Origin: DATLYB01 sp964502525
GTDB lineage: Bacteria > Bacteroidota > Bacteroidia > Chitinophagales > CAIOSU01
Assembly (NCBI GenBank): GCA_964502525.1
Contig: CAZCXH010000006.1
Coordinates: 1-60,281, forward strand
Direction of reading: 5' to 3'
Length of the DNA: 60,281 nucleotides
Shown: in pieces, positions 17,079-25,916 of the stretch
How the letters are laid out: every line of letters starts with the position of its first letter
Numbering within the stretch: the stretch's first letter is position 1
Position numbers and translations under genes: made by a program
The notes under the pieces: model-generated
Seen by the model: the letters and a program-made list of their open reading frames with translations, nothing else
Database searches by the model: none
What the model was told of the DNA's origin: nothing

Positions 17079-18779
17079 TTAATCAATTACACATATTTTT
17101 TGCGGAACTGATTTAAAGCCGGTCATTGCATCAACAATATAATAACCGGAAGTGGCAGGTTCAAAAGAAAATGAACAGACTTCATTTGCTTTAAGCTGCA
17201 CATCATTCCATTCATTGATTTTCTTGCCGGCAAGATCGAATATCCTGATATGTTCAACCTTATTGGGCTCATTTTCCGGGTTCATGATGCTGATGATGCC
17301 ATTATTATACGTAATTGAAAGTCCATCGTTCGCCAACTCGTCAATGCCCGTTGATGCCTTGGCTGCCAGTATGATACTGAACCGTTCATCATGCGCCCCG
17401 CTGTCAAGCGCCACAGCATAGTCATCATTTCTTAAATCAGCAAGGGATCCGGTTGAATTATCTTTTAAATAAATGTCATAGTTATCAAGCAGTTCCTCCC
17501 ACTTCAGTGAGAAGGTAATGACATTGGAATTATCCATTGAAACCCCGATAGGCACTTCCGCCTCCGGATCTGTCAGATAAGGCAGTCCCTGGATGGCATA
17601 ATACCTGCCGTTGGCAACAGAATACAGTGACAGCCGGGAAGTTCGCGCCAATTTTTTCGCATCATACTTTTTATCAAATCCGGTAGTGGCGCTGTCGGTG
17701 AAGGCAACAAGCAATTCATTGTAAATGACGCTGTCCTTATCTGCGATGCCAAGCCACAAACGCTGCATAGCTGCCTGCTTGTAGAATTGAGAATTATTGA
17801 CAAACCCGTCTCCTCTCACGCTGTTGTCAAAATCAAGATCGTTATCGGTTGCTGCATCTATTTCTACGAAAAATCCCTGCCCTGTCGGAATCACTTCATA
17901 CGGAGTGGAATAAGTGCCATTCCCGTCAGAAACAGAACCTGCGCTGTTCACAGTAGCATAATCAGCCTGGTCCCACGGTTCAGCCGGTGGGTTGTCCCAC
18001 AAATAAACCGCCTGAGTTGCCAAGTCGGTGGGGTTGCCTCCAAAGCCCAAAAAACTGCTGATGTCCAACGGGCTGGGATATGGATTTCCGATCAGGTTAT
18101 ACGGCACTCCACCTATAGGATATGCCACTGCCGTTGAAAAGCTGCCGTTGTTGGGTGTGCCCGAAAAAGTCACCGTACCGCAGCCAGCGCAACCATATCC
18201 TTTACCCACCGTCATGGTTCCGCTGGCTGTTGACCATCCGGGGTCATTATCATCGTCTGCCGTTGACGCGGTTGAAGTTGCCGGATTGAAACTATAAGCA
18301 TTTCCTGAAAAGGCGCTTACGCTCTGACCGGAAACAGGTGACGACCACATGTTAAACTTTAGAGCATCGCTGGTGCCGGTGCGTGATAACGTAAATGTGG
18401 ACCCCGCCTGACCAGTATATGTTGAACCTATATCCTGCCAGAATATGCCATTATCTTCAATGATAATATCTCCGGAATTATTTACGTCACCATATATATT
18501 CAGTCCTCCATCTTGGATTATCGTCAGCGTAACCCCGGGGTCAATAGTCAGGTTATTACATTCAACTGGAGAACCCTGAGAGCTTTGAATAACCGGATCA
18601 AATGGCATACCTGAAGGTATTATTGCGTCTTCGCTATAATCCGGGTAAAGACCTGTATCCCAGTTATCGTTATTTTCCCAGTCGCTGTCTTCACTGCCAT
18701 CCCACGTAACCTGGGCTTTTAAGCTTAGAAATAAAAACGGCAATGCTGTGAACAGAATAATGCCTTTTAATGATCTCAT
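17079..18779 (-). CDS. Secreted surface protein at head of exosortase operon, with T9SS-like C-terminal domain
   Basis: A protein of 566 aa from ATG 18779, chosen for its signal peptide (MRSLKGIILFTALPFLFLSLKAQ); the longer frame adds 39 unlikely residues. The mature N-terminus (VTWDGSEDSDWENNDNWDTG) is the W-G-D-W-NWD motif that starts many secreted beta-helix or adhesin proteins, followed by beta-helix-like NNLTIDPGVTLTI and GLNIYGDVNNSGDIII. The last 80 residues (NGIISIMNPENEPNKVEHIRIFDLAGKKI, then SGYYIVDAMTGFKSVPQKI) have the layout of a type A T9SS sorting domain but a divergent end. It precedes the 64-aa protein by 18 bp and is probably transcribed with the exosortase. Confidence 0.75.
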   Translation of the reverse strand: MRSLKGIILFTALPFLFLSLKAQVTWDGSEDSDWENNDNWDTGLYPDYSEDAIIPSGMPFDPVIQSSQGSPVECNNLTIDPGVTLTIIQDGGLNIYGDVNNSGDIIIEDNGIFWQDIGSTYTGQAGSTFTLSRTGTSDALKFNMWSSPVSGQSVSAFSGNAYSFNPATSTASTADDDNDPGWSTASGTMTVGKGYGCAGCGTVTFSGTPNNGSFSTAVAYPIGGVPYNLIGNPYPSPLDISSFLGFGGNPTDLATQAVYLWDNPPAEPWDQADYATVNSAGSVSDGNGTYSTPYEVIPTGQGFFVEIDAATDNDLDFDNSVRGDGFVNNSQFYKQAAMQRLWLGIADKDSVIYNELLVAFTDSATTGFDKKYDAKKLARTSRLSLYSVANGRYYAIQGLPYLTDPEAEVPIGVSMDNSNVITFSLKWEELLDNYDIYLKDNSTGSLADLRNDDYAVALDSGAHDERFSIILAAKASTGIDELANDGLSITYNNGIISIMNPENEPNKVEHIRIFDLAGKKINEWNDVQLKANEVCSFSFEPATSGYYIVDAMTGFKSVPQKICVID

Positions 18780-18962
18780 GGGTGCAAGTTTTTGTTGGAT
18801 TTCCTGCCTAAAATAAACACTTTTTGTTGGTTTATTTCTATGACTTTCATGTTTTTTTATTGTGGATAATAAATCCGTTGGGCAAAAAGAAAGCAATAGG
18901 AGTCGCTATTTCCCTTGCATGTCAATTCTCAATGATGTTATCAGATGACTCCAATGACTAAA
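18780..18962. other. Intergenic leader of the exosortase operon
   Basis: AT-rich, no gene. It contains a sequence TATCAGATGACT (18939-18950) similar to the TCATCnGATGA palindromes at 6732, 20638 and 20704. No exact TAnnTTTG box was found upstream of 18779. Confidence 0.4.
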
Positions 18963-19075
18963 GGGCAGTTCTAAAAATTACTAAATTACTCTTTTTATCA
19001 CTTCACCTTTTCCCTATCCAGCAGGCTCCAGCCTTAGAGGGAGTAAGTAAGTGGTAGAATTTTTAGAACTGCTCT
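18963..19075. repeat. MITE, family GGCAGTTCTAAAAATT, short copy (about 113 bp)
   Basis: The ends GGCAGTTCTAAAAATT (from 18964) and AATTTTTAGAACTGC (to about 19072) are inverted repeats. The left end continues CTCTTTTTATCACTTCACC and the right end reads inward CTACCACTTACTTACTCCCTC, both as in the copy at 15067-15336 but in reverse orientation. It looks like an internally deleted derivative and, with the other copy, flanks the whole exosortase operon. Confidence 0.75.
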
Positions 19076-19118
19076 AATAACTGATACCGGTTTTTCGGAA
19101 GTGACTCAACAAGGAAAG

Positions 19119-20561
19119 CTACCCCTTCACCACCGCCACCGGCATCAGCTTTGCCACTTTCGCGGCTATTCCAGCGAGATGCACTGTTTCAACCACCAGG
19201 TCAACGTCTTTATAGGCGACAGGCGCCTCCTCAGCAATTCCTTTGAGCGAGCCTGCCTGCACATGGATGCCTTTTATCTTTAATTTCTCTCTGAGTTCTT
19301 CCGGATCAACCGCTTTCTTTGCGGCCGTGCGCGACAGCCTCCTTCCTGCGCCATGACAGGTGGAGCCGAAGGAGGCGTTCATGCTTTCGTTCGTTCCAGC
19401 CAGAACATAGGAAGCAGTGCCCATGCTTCCGGGAATCAGCACCGGCTGCCCGATCTCTCTGTATTCCGCGGGAATTTCAGGATTATCGGGGCCAAAAGCC
19501 CGCGTAGCGCCCTTGCGGTGAACGATTACTTTTTGGACGCGCCCGTTAACGTGATGCTCTTCTATTTTGGCAATGTTGTGCGCCACGTCATACAGAATTC
19601 TCAACCGTTCTTTCTTTCCCAAAATATTTTTCCATGCCGTTCTGATTTCATCAGTGATGACCTGCCGGTTGCACCATGCGAAGTTGGCTGCCGCGCACAT
19701 CGCCATGAAATAGTCCTGGCCTTCATCAGAGTTGAATGGAACGCAAGCCAATTCCCTGTCGGGAAGTTTGATTCCGTAGTGAGGCATCGCAGCCGTCATG
19801 ATGCGCAGGTAATCGGTGGCAACCTGGTGCCCCAATCCCCGTGAGCCGGTATGGATAAGCACCACCAACTGCCCTTCTTTCAATCCAAAGATTTTGGCCG
19901 CATGCTCGTCAAAAATTTTTCCCACGCGGTCCACTTCCACAAAATGATTTCCTGCACCAATAGTGCCCAGTTGGTCATGGCCTCTTTTCTTCGCATTGTC
20001 TGAAACGTAACGGGGGTTGCCGTCTTTGAGCCTGCCATGCGATTCGATAAATTCCAGGTCTTCGTTGGTTCCGTACCCGTTCTTCACCGCCCATTCAGCG
20101 CCATTGGCGAGCGCTTCATCCAATTGCGGAATGCTCAGTTTTATCGCTCCGCCCTTGCCTACGCCTGACGGCACCAGCCGGTAGAGCTCTTTCGAAAGGT
20201 CTTCAAGCTTGCTGCGCGCCTGGTCGTAGTACAGGTCAGAAACAAGCAGGCGCACACCGCAATTAATATCATAGCCGATGCCTCCGGGTGAGATCACGCC
20301 TGAATGATAATCAGTGGCGGCAATGCCTCCGATAGGAAAGCCGTATCCTTCATGGGCATCCGGCATCACCAGCGCTGCCTTTTGTATCCCCGGCAAGGTG
20401 GCAACGTTTATCAACTGCTGAAGGGATCGGTCGCTGATGAGGCTGTCGAGCATTTCCTCCATCGCATACACGCGGGCAGGCACACGCATGTCCGGTCGCG
20501 TGCCTTGCGGGATTTCCCACAGGTAGTCGGCAATCCTGACGAGTTGTTGTTTGGAGATCAA
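19119..20561 (-). CDS. rtcB: RtcB RNA ligase
   Basis: A protein of 480 aa, normal for RtcB. It joins 2',3'-cyclic-phosphate or 3'-phosphate RNA ends to 5'-hydroxyl ends using GTP and manganese. Metal-binding and catalytic residues are visible: MPDAHEGYG, YDINCGVR (C101), GAGNHFVEVD, HTGSRGLGHQ, GTASYVL and the guanylated histidine region FGSTCHGAGR. The start is TTG; no in-frame ATG lies close by. Archease, its activator, is coded just upstream on the same strand, so the pair forms a two-gene RNA repair unit. Confidence 0.95.
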   Translation of the reverse strand: MISKQQLVRIADYLWEIPQGTRPDMRVPARVYAMEEMLDSLISDRSLQQLINVATLPGIQKAALVMPDAHEGYGFPIGGIAATDYHSGVISPGGIGYDINCGVRLLVSDLYYDQARSKLEDLSKELYRLVPSGVGKGGAIKLSIPQLDEALANGAEWAVKNGYGTNEDLEFIESHGRLKDGNPRYVSDNAKKRGHDQLGTIGAGNHFVEVDRVGKIFDEHAAKIFGLKEGQLVVLIHTGSRGLGHQVATDYLRIMTAAMPHYGIKLPDRELACVPFNSDEGQDYFMAMCAAANFAWCNRQVITDEIRTAWKNILGKKERLRILYDVAHNIAKIEEHHVNGRVQKVIVHRKGATRAFGPDNPEIPAEYREIGQPVLIPGSMGTASYVLAGTNESMNASFGSTCHGAGRRLSRTAAKKAVDPEELREKLKIKGIHVQAGSLKGIAEEAPVAYKDVDLVVETVHLAGIAAKVAKLMPVAVVKG

Positions 20562-20636
20562 TCTGAATGAAAGGTTGAATAAGCGGGCAAAAATCCGTTA
20601 TTATCAAATATGAGCCCCTCCGAAAAACCAATATTA

Positions 20637-20715
20637 GTCATCTGATGAATTGCTAACAGGACGTATGGAAACAATTACACATCGCATGATTTTTATAGAG
20701 CATTCATCCGATGAC
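20637..20715. repeat. Small inverted-repeat pair between archease and rtcB (TCATCnGATGA palindromes)
   Basis: GTCATCTGATGAAT (20637-20650) and ATTCATCCGATGAC (20702-20715) are inverted with one mismatch. Each contains an 11-bp palindrome TCATC-n-GATGA. They lie in the 168-bp gap between the two repair genes. Either the ends of a tiny element or a pair of operator sites. Confidence 0.5.
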
Positions 20716-20729
20716 TTTTCAGAGCGGAC

Positions 20730-21146
20730 TCAAATATCAAATATCAATAGTGTTTCCCAGTTGCCTTCTGAATTTTGCCTTACATCAGCTTCGTGATAAG
20801 TAATCGCCTTTATGTCCTCATCAAAGGCTTCCGTTGCCGCGCCATAAACCGTGGCGACAAGCAGCTTATCGGTCAGTTCGGTGATGGACAGGCTGCAGAA
20901 CAAAATTGTGTCCACGTGGCTTTTCGTGAGCACCTCTGATAAGAAATCAACCAGCAGCGCTGTGGTATCGGTTGATTGGATTTTCACTTTAATCTCAACA
21001 TTAAACTCAGCGTTGGTGCTGCAGAAATCTTTCTTCAGGATATTGCTCATGCCTTTCAGCCCCGCTTCAAATAATTCTTCGAGCGTGTCTGCTTCCAGCC
21101 GAACCCTCAGGTCGGCAATGTGCGGAATATATTCTATGGTTTTCAT
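20730..21146 (-). CDS. Archease, activator of RtcB
   Basis: A protein of 138 aa. It begins IEYIPHIADLRVRLEADTLEELFEAGLKGM, carries the TDTTALLVDFLSEVLT block and ends ITYHEADVRQNSEGNWETLLIFDI, all family hallmarks, including the acidic residues that deliver metal and GTP to RtcB. Archease lets RtcB turn over many times. It is located 168 bp upstream of rtcB on the same strand. Confidence 0.92.
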   Translation of the reverse strand: MKTIEYIPHIADLRVRLEADTLEELFEAGLKGMSNILKKDFCSTNAEFNVEIKVKIQSTDTTALLVDFLSEVLTKSHVDTILFCSLSITELTDKLLVATVYGAATEAFDEDIKAITYHEADVRQNSEGNWETLLIFDI

Positions 21147-21225
21147 TGGAGGGCTGATTCATTATCCGGAGCGCGGATAGCGATGCTTCGCGCCCTGCGA
21201 GCCTGCATTTTAAATGAAAGATATA

Positions 21226-21264
21226 CAAAAAGTGAAAGGCAGAGATTAATCCTCTGCCTTTCAC
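21226..21264 (-). terminator. Rho-independent terminator of rpoD
   Basis: A perfect 13-bp stem (21232-21244 with 21252-21264, arm GTGAAAGGCAGAG on the plus strand), 7-nt loop, followed on the minus strand by TTTTTGTA. It lies 24 bp after the sigma-factor stop. Confidence 0.88.
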
Positions 21265-21287
21265 TCCTTTAACCCTAAAAACCTGTA

Positions 21288-22154
21288 TTATGACAAATAA
21301 TTCTTGAGCCTTTTTGACTTGGTGGAATGACGCAGCTTCTTCAACGCCTTTTCGCGAAGCTGGCGGACGCGTTCCTTGCTCATTTCAAGCTTGATGCCTA
21401 TGTCTTCAAGCGACATGGGATAGTTGCCGTTTAAGCCGAATGAGAGCTTCAGGATTTCCGCATCCTTGTCGCCCAATGAAGACAGCATGTTTTCAATTTC
21501 AATGAACAGCGACTCCCTGTCAAGGTGGTCTGAAGGCTTGGGCACATTGCGATCTTCCATGAAATCCTTCATGCTGTAATCTTCCTCGCCCTCGCTCATG
21601 GGCGCGTCAATGGAGCGCGATTTCTGCGTCATGTCCAGCACTTCGCGCACCTCATTAGCGCTGAGGTTCACCAGCTCGCCAATTTCCTCTTCCGTGGCGC
21701 TCCTCTCATGAAACTGCTCGATGCGGATGGCAGCATCTGCAATTTCCTTGGCGATTTTTGCGCGGTTGATAGGAAGCCTGATTCTCCTTGATTTTTCAGA
21801 GATGGCTTTCAGGATGCTCTGCCTGATCCACCACACCGCATAGGAGATGAACTTGAATCCGCGTGTTTCATCGAAACGCTCGGCAGCCTTGATAAGGCCG
21901 ATGTTAGCTTCGCTGATAAGGTCTTCAAGCGGCAAGCCGTGATGCTGGTATTGCTTGGCTACACTGATAGCAAAGCGGAGGTTGGCTCTTACAAGCTTTT
22001 CGAGGGCGTCCATATCGCCCTGCTTGATGCGCTTCGCCAGCGCCACCTCCTCGTCAATGTTGATCATAGGCTGTATCGCCACCTCGCGGAGATAAGCCTC
22101 AATTGACCTGCCGGAGCGGTCGGTAATTTGCTTTGAGATTTTAAGGTTTCTCAT
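21288..22154 (-). CDS. rpoD: Primary RNA polymerase sigma factor (RpoD/SigA), short Bacteroidota form
   Basis: A protein of 288 aa. It contains region 1.2 (SIEAYLREVA), region 2 (ANLRFAISVAKQYQHHGLPLEDLISEANIGLIKAAERFD, FKFISYAVWWIRQSI), region 3 and region 4 with the helix-turn-helix (SLEDIGIKLEMSKERVRQLREKALKKLR). It lacks the long N-terminal region 1.1 of E. coli RpoD, as is normal for the Bacteroidota housekeeping sigma factor, which reads TTTG/TAnnTTTG promoters. A strong terminator follows. Confidence 0.95.
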   Translation of the reverse strand: MRNLKISKQITDRSGRSIEAYLREVAIQPMINIDEEVALAKRIKQGDMDALEKLVRANLRFAISVAKQYQHHGLPLEDLISEANIGLIKAAERFDETRGFKFISYAVWWIRQSILKAISEKSRRIRLPINRAKIAKEIADAAIRIEQFHERSATEEEIGELVNLSANEVREVLDMTQKSRSIDAPMSEGEEDYSMKDFMEDRNVPKPSDHLDRESLFIEIENMLSSLGDKDAEILKLSFGLNGNYPMSLEDIGIKLEMSKERVRQLREKALKKLRHSTKSKRLKNYLS

Positions 22155-22970
22155 GGTTGCTTTGGGCTTTGTGTTGAGTTACTTCTCCTGGATATTTGCT
22201 TTTGTAACGATGATCCGAAGTTTTGTATTCTTTATTGCTGTTTGGCAAAACCTTTCAGAACTAACTACAACCTGTTTAACTTATATGACTTCCAAGAAGT
22301 TCATTTGGTTGTCAGATTAATTTCGCTTTTCGCTTAACGGAAAACGGGTATAAAGATTGTGAGAATTTTTGAAAGATTTCTCACAATTTTCCAACACCTG
22401 TTGTTAACATTTGCCGCATTGCAACATATTGATTATCAATAGGGTGCGTCACCGTTTCCATTCCTAATCATAAGATACAAACATGCGAAACAACTGTAAA
22501 CGCAAATGCCGGAAAAGAATTATTCCCGCAATTGCGCATTCTTCCGATGGCTTGTGGACAAAAATGCAAAACTGTGTGATTTGGTGTACATGATTTTTGT
22601 CATTATGCTGGAAATGGGATAAATAAATGAAGTTGTTTGAATGAGCGGGGAAGATGGAGTAATTGGGGCCTGTTCTTTGTCCAGCAAAAATCGGGATGGT
22701 GGTAAAAGCGAGTTGTTTTTATGCTGACGTTATTGTGTAATATAAGCCCCAGTTATGGCGTAAGGCACTATTACAAAGAATTGGCGCAAATAGGGCGCTC
22801 ACCGTACCGATGGTGATGGTTTGAGCAAACCACCCCCCTATCCAAGCCCGAAGGAAAGGAAAGGAAAAAATAAAATGCAATAGGAAGAGCAGGAAGGGGG
22901 ATTGGCCTTTTCATAATTATAACATTTCAGCATTTCAGTAATCATCCTAATTTGTTTTTAAACCATTTCA
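22155..22970. other. Long intergenic region upstream of rpoD
   Basis: 816 bases without a supported gene. It holds a 9-bp-arm hairpin TTGTGAGAA / TTCTCACAA (22357-22386), an AGTTATGGCGTAAGGC stretch (about 22751) faintly like the end of the element at 11460, and C- and G-runs (CCCCCC near 22842, GGGGG near 22905) that may pair as ends of a degenerate element. No clear TAnnTTTG box could be placed for rpoD. Confidence 0.5.
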
Positions 22971-25469
22971 TTACTGCATGATAATCCTCCCGCTTTGAAC
23001 TTTATCAGTAAAAATCAACCGCAGTAAATAGAGTCCTGATGGCAGTTTGTTTCTTTTGATTTGAATCAAATCAGATTCGGTGTGATCTATAGAGATAATC
23101 TTTTGGCCAGTCACGTTGAACAATTCAAGAACAAGAGGTTTTTCATTAAATTGATTGAGTAAAATGAATACATCAGAATAAACCGGGTTGGGATAAAAAA
23201 GAATTTCAGGATTTCGGCTTTCAGAATTATTAATTCCCACCGTCTTAAGCGGCTCTATTGTACCGGCACCGGTATCCACGCTGAAGTTCACATTCTCAAA
23301 TAAGGTATCGGTGGCGGTTATGTTCAGACTCACATTGTTGACCATGGTCATTCCGGCTATTTCAACAACCACCTGATAATTGCCGGGTTCCAGCCCGTTA
23401 ACTTCGTAATATCCGTTAAAGTCAGTAGTGGTATAAGCGGCAATGCTTCCCGGTGGCACTTTGGTTATGATGATATCTTCCTCTTCAATAGGTTCTGACC
23501 GCTTGTTGCTGCCGGCAAGCACATAGCCGCTTATTGTACCGTTGCCATTCCTATCAGGCACTTTCAGAAATGCGATACTCACCGAATCCTGCTGTACGCA
23601 AACATATTGCTTCCGTGCTGCCAACAGCCATGAAGATGTATTGCCAAAATAAGTGGGAATTGCCATTGGAACTGTAATAGTATCCGGTCTGGCGAGAATA
23701 ATATAGGTTCCTGAATCCAGGTTATTAATCAAAAATTCTCCGCTGGAATTGGAGAAAACAGTTTCAATAGAGTCCCATTTCCCTGGCAGTAATTTTTCTT
23801 TGTATAGGATTATTTCCGCATTCACAGCAGGCGAGGTTTCGAATGCAACCAAGCCAAAAACAGAGTTAGAACAGGAAGGCACGTTCACTACTATCGTTAC
23901 GAAGGTAGTAGCAACGCAGCTATCATTGCTGGTCACGGTAACTGAATAAGTGCCGGCATCGGCAGACGAAACAAGCATGATGCTGGGGTTTTGCAGCACA
24001 GATGCAAATCCGTTGGGACCGCTCCATGCATAGCTCGCTCCTGCACCCACCGAAAGATTTAATGTGTCGCCTTCACTTACGGGGCTGTTGCCGCTGGCGG
24101 TAATGCCGGGGGTAAATTCCCAAAATCTATTAAAGCTATCTGCAGGATTGGCTGGAAGGACTGTATAACCTTTGTTCCCGATGCTGAAGGAAACATGGGG
24201 ACCGAAGGCGATTGCATCGGAGAAGGTATCTTGCTGTATCCATGAATCAGAAGCAGGGTCATATTGCCAGAAGTCAACGTAAACAGCCAATGCCGCTCCC
24301 AAACCGAGATAACCCTTGTCACCAATACTGAACCCGGCAGCACCACTACGCCCGGCACCAGGGAAATTAGCTTTGGCAGTCCAACTGTCCGTTGCCGGGT
24401 CATACTCATAGAAATCATTGTAGCTGATACTGTTGCCCCCCCCTGTTCCCATATATCCCTTGCTGCCGATTCCAAAGCCTGTGCAAGAGTATGCTCCTCC
24501 ACCCGGGTAATTTGATTTTTGTGTCCATGTATCGGATGCCGGATCATATTCCCAGAAATCATTAAGAAGGGCATTATCGTCATATCCTCCACCTGCATAT
24601 CCTTTGCTGCCGATGCTGAAACCGGTGGCAGCTCTGCGGGGTATGCCGCCAAAATCGGCTTTCTGCGTCCATGCATTGTTGCCCGGATCATATTCCCAGA
24701 AGTCAGCCCTGTTAGCGGTTCTAAATCCCGTGCCGATATATCCTTTATTGCCAATGCTGAAGGAGATGGTACCGACCCTGCCCAGCCCGGGGAAATCGGC
24801 TTTCTGTGTCCATACACTAGTGGCCGGATCAAATTCCCATAAGTCATTAAGAAACCCTGGACCAGTTGTTCCACCCATCCCAACGTATCCAAGGTTGTTA
24901 ATGCTGAAACCAACACAGGCTAGGTAGCTGCGCGCCAAGCCAGAACCAGGTACTTTGGTTATCTCTCTCCAGGCTCCGGTTGCGCTAAAGTTGGGAGTAT
25001 ATATGCAGGTTCCACTGGCGCAGCCATCATTGGTGCAAGGGTCGTTGTCATCGCAATTCGAAATGCTGATGTCGCTTCCGTTATCACTTCCAGCTACTGA
25101 GGGACTTGAGCTTGTTACCCTGATCCTGTAGCCCGCCCCAGTTGGCGTAGAAGATGGAATGGTGGCAGAGATGGTGTCCGCGGCAGTAGAGGATAACGCG
25201 CCCATTACCACCGGGGAAGCAAATGAGCCGGAGGAATCACTTAACTCAGCGCTGAATATGTTGCCCGCAATAAAGGTGCCTGTTATGTTATAAGTCACCT
25301 TTATATTTGTATAGGCACATAGGGGAGTGTGCACCGTGTCGGTAGAGATGGTTTGAGCAGAAACCCTGTTCCAGCCGGGCACGATTAAAAGCATGACGAT
25401 GCAGATAAAAAAAGAAGAAAATAGCATTATCTTTTTCCCATTTGTATTGCATCGTTTTTCCTTCTCCAT
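22971..25469 (-). CDS. Kelch-repeat T9SS type A surface protein
   Basis: A protein of 832 aa from ATG 25469; the longer frame to 25628 adds an implausible Cys-rich leader. After the signal region (MLFSSFFICIVMLLIVPGWNRVSAQ) and a beta-sandwich come about six Kelch-type blades of about 50 residues, each built as FSIGNKGYIGTG, then WEYDP, then WTQKADFPG. Next are an Ig-like domain, two carboxypeptidase-regulatory-like folds (GLVAFETSPAVNAEIILYK and GYYEVNGLEPGNYQVVV) and a type A T9SS sorting domain (FYPNPVYSDVFILLN to the last residues GRIIMQ). The propeller probably binds a ligand at the cell surface. Next gene on the other side is divergent. Confidence 0.85.
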   Translation of the reverse strand: MEKEKRCNTNGKKIMLFSSFFICIVMLLIVPGWNRVSAQTISTDTVHTPLCAYTNIKVTYNITGTFIAGNIFSAELSDSSGSFASPVVMGALSSTAADTISATIPSSTPTGAGYRIRVTSSSPSVAGSDNGSDISISNCDDNDPCTNDGCASGTCIYTPNFSATGAWREITKVPGSGLARSYLACVGFSINNLGYVGMGGTTGPGFLNDLWEFDPATSVWTQKADFPGLGRVGTISFSIGNKGYIGTGFRTANRADFWEYDPGNNAWTQKADFGGIPRRAATGFSIGSKGYAGGGYDDNALLNDFWEYDPASDTWTQKSNYPGGGAYSCTGFGIGSKGYMGTGGGNSISYNDFYEYDPATDSWTAKANFPGAGRSGAAGFSIGDKGYLGLGAALAVYVDFWQYDPASDSWIQQDTFSDAIAFGPHVSFSIGNKGYTVLPANPADSFNRFWEFTPGITASGNSPVSEGDTLNLSVGAGASYAWSGPNGFASVLQNPSIMLVSSADAGTYSVTVTSNDSCVATTFVTIVVNVPSCSNSVFGLVAFETSPAVNAEIILYKEKLLPGKWDSIETVFSNSSGEFLINNLDSGTYIILARPDTITVPMAIPTYFGNTSSWLLAARKQYVCVQQDSVSIAFLKVPDRNGNGTISGYVLAGSNKRSEPIEEEDIIITKVPPGSIAAYTTTDFNGYYEVNGLEPGNYQVVVEIAGMTMVNNVSLNITATDTLFENVNFSVDTGAGTIEPLKTVGINNSESRNPEILFYPNPVYSDVFILLNQFNEKPLVLELFNVTGQKIISIDHTESDLIQIKRNKLPSGLYLLRLIFTDKVQSGRIIMQ

Positions 25470-25916
25470 TTGAAGTAAGGCGCAGGAAGATTGCTTTAGG
25501 CTGCATTGCCCAACGTTATTTTGTTCAGCGGCAAAAAAACTAATGGATGCCGGGATGTTTCCCAAGCATGCACTCACCAGATTAAGGCATGATAAGAAAC
25601 ACTTATTAAACAATGAGAGGTCCATCATGGCACTTCAGATGAATCTGCGTTAAAAGTATGAGTTTTACCCTGACTTTTACTAACATTTTTTTTAATACCT
25701 TTCTTTACTTAGAAAAATTTGCTTAGGAGATAATTATATAGATTTCTGCCAGACCGGTTCGTATATTTTAACTGCTTCATGGACAATCATGCCTAATGAA
25801 CAATCGCAATCAGAACCAATGACAGCGTTTGGCAGGCATTGGAAAAAAAATTCTTCAGTAATTATTATTTAAATTGAAAACGCATTAATTTATGGGCAAT
25901 TATTTTGACGTACGGC

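Noticed and set aside
22357..22386. 9-bp-arm hairpin upstream of rpoD as terminator or riboswitch
   Set aside because: No T-run directly after it on either strand and no known riboswitch core; kept only as a note in the intergenic entry.
24077..24916. 279-codon frame on the same strand inside the Kelch protein gene
   Set aside because: Frame-shifted shadow of the Kelch repeats; its repetitive look is caused by the DNA repeats that code the blades.
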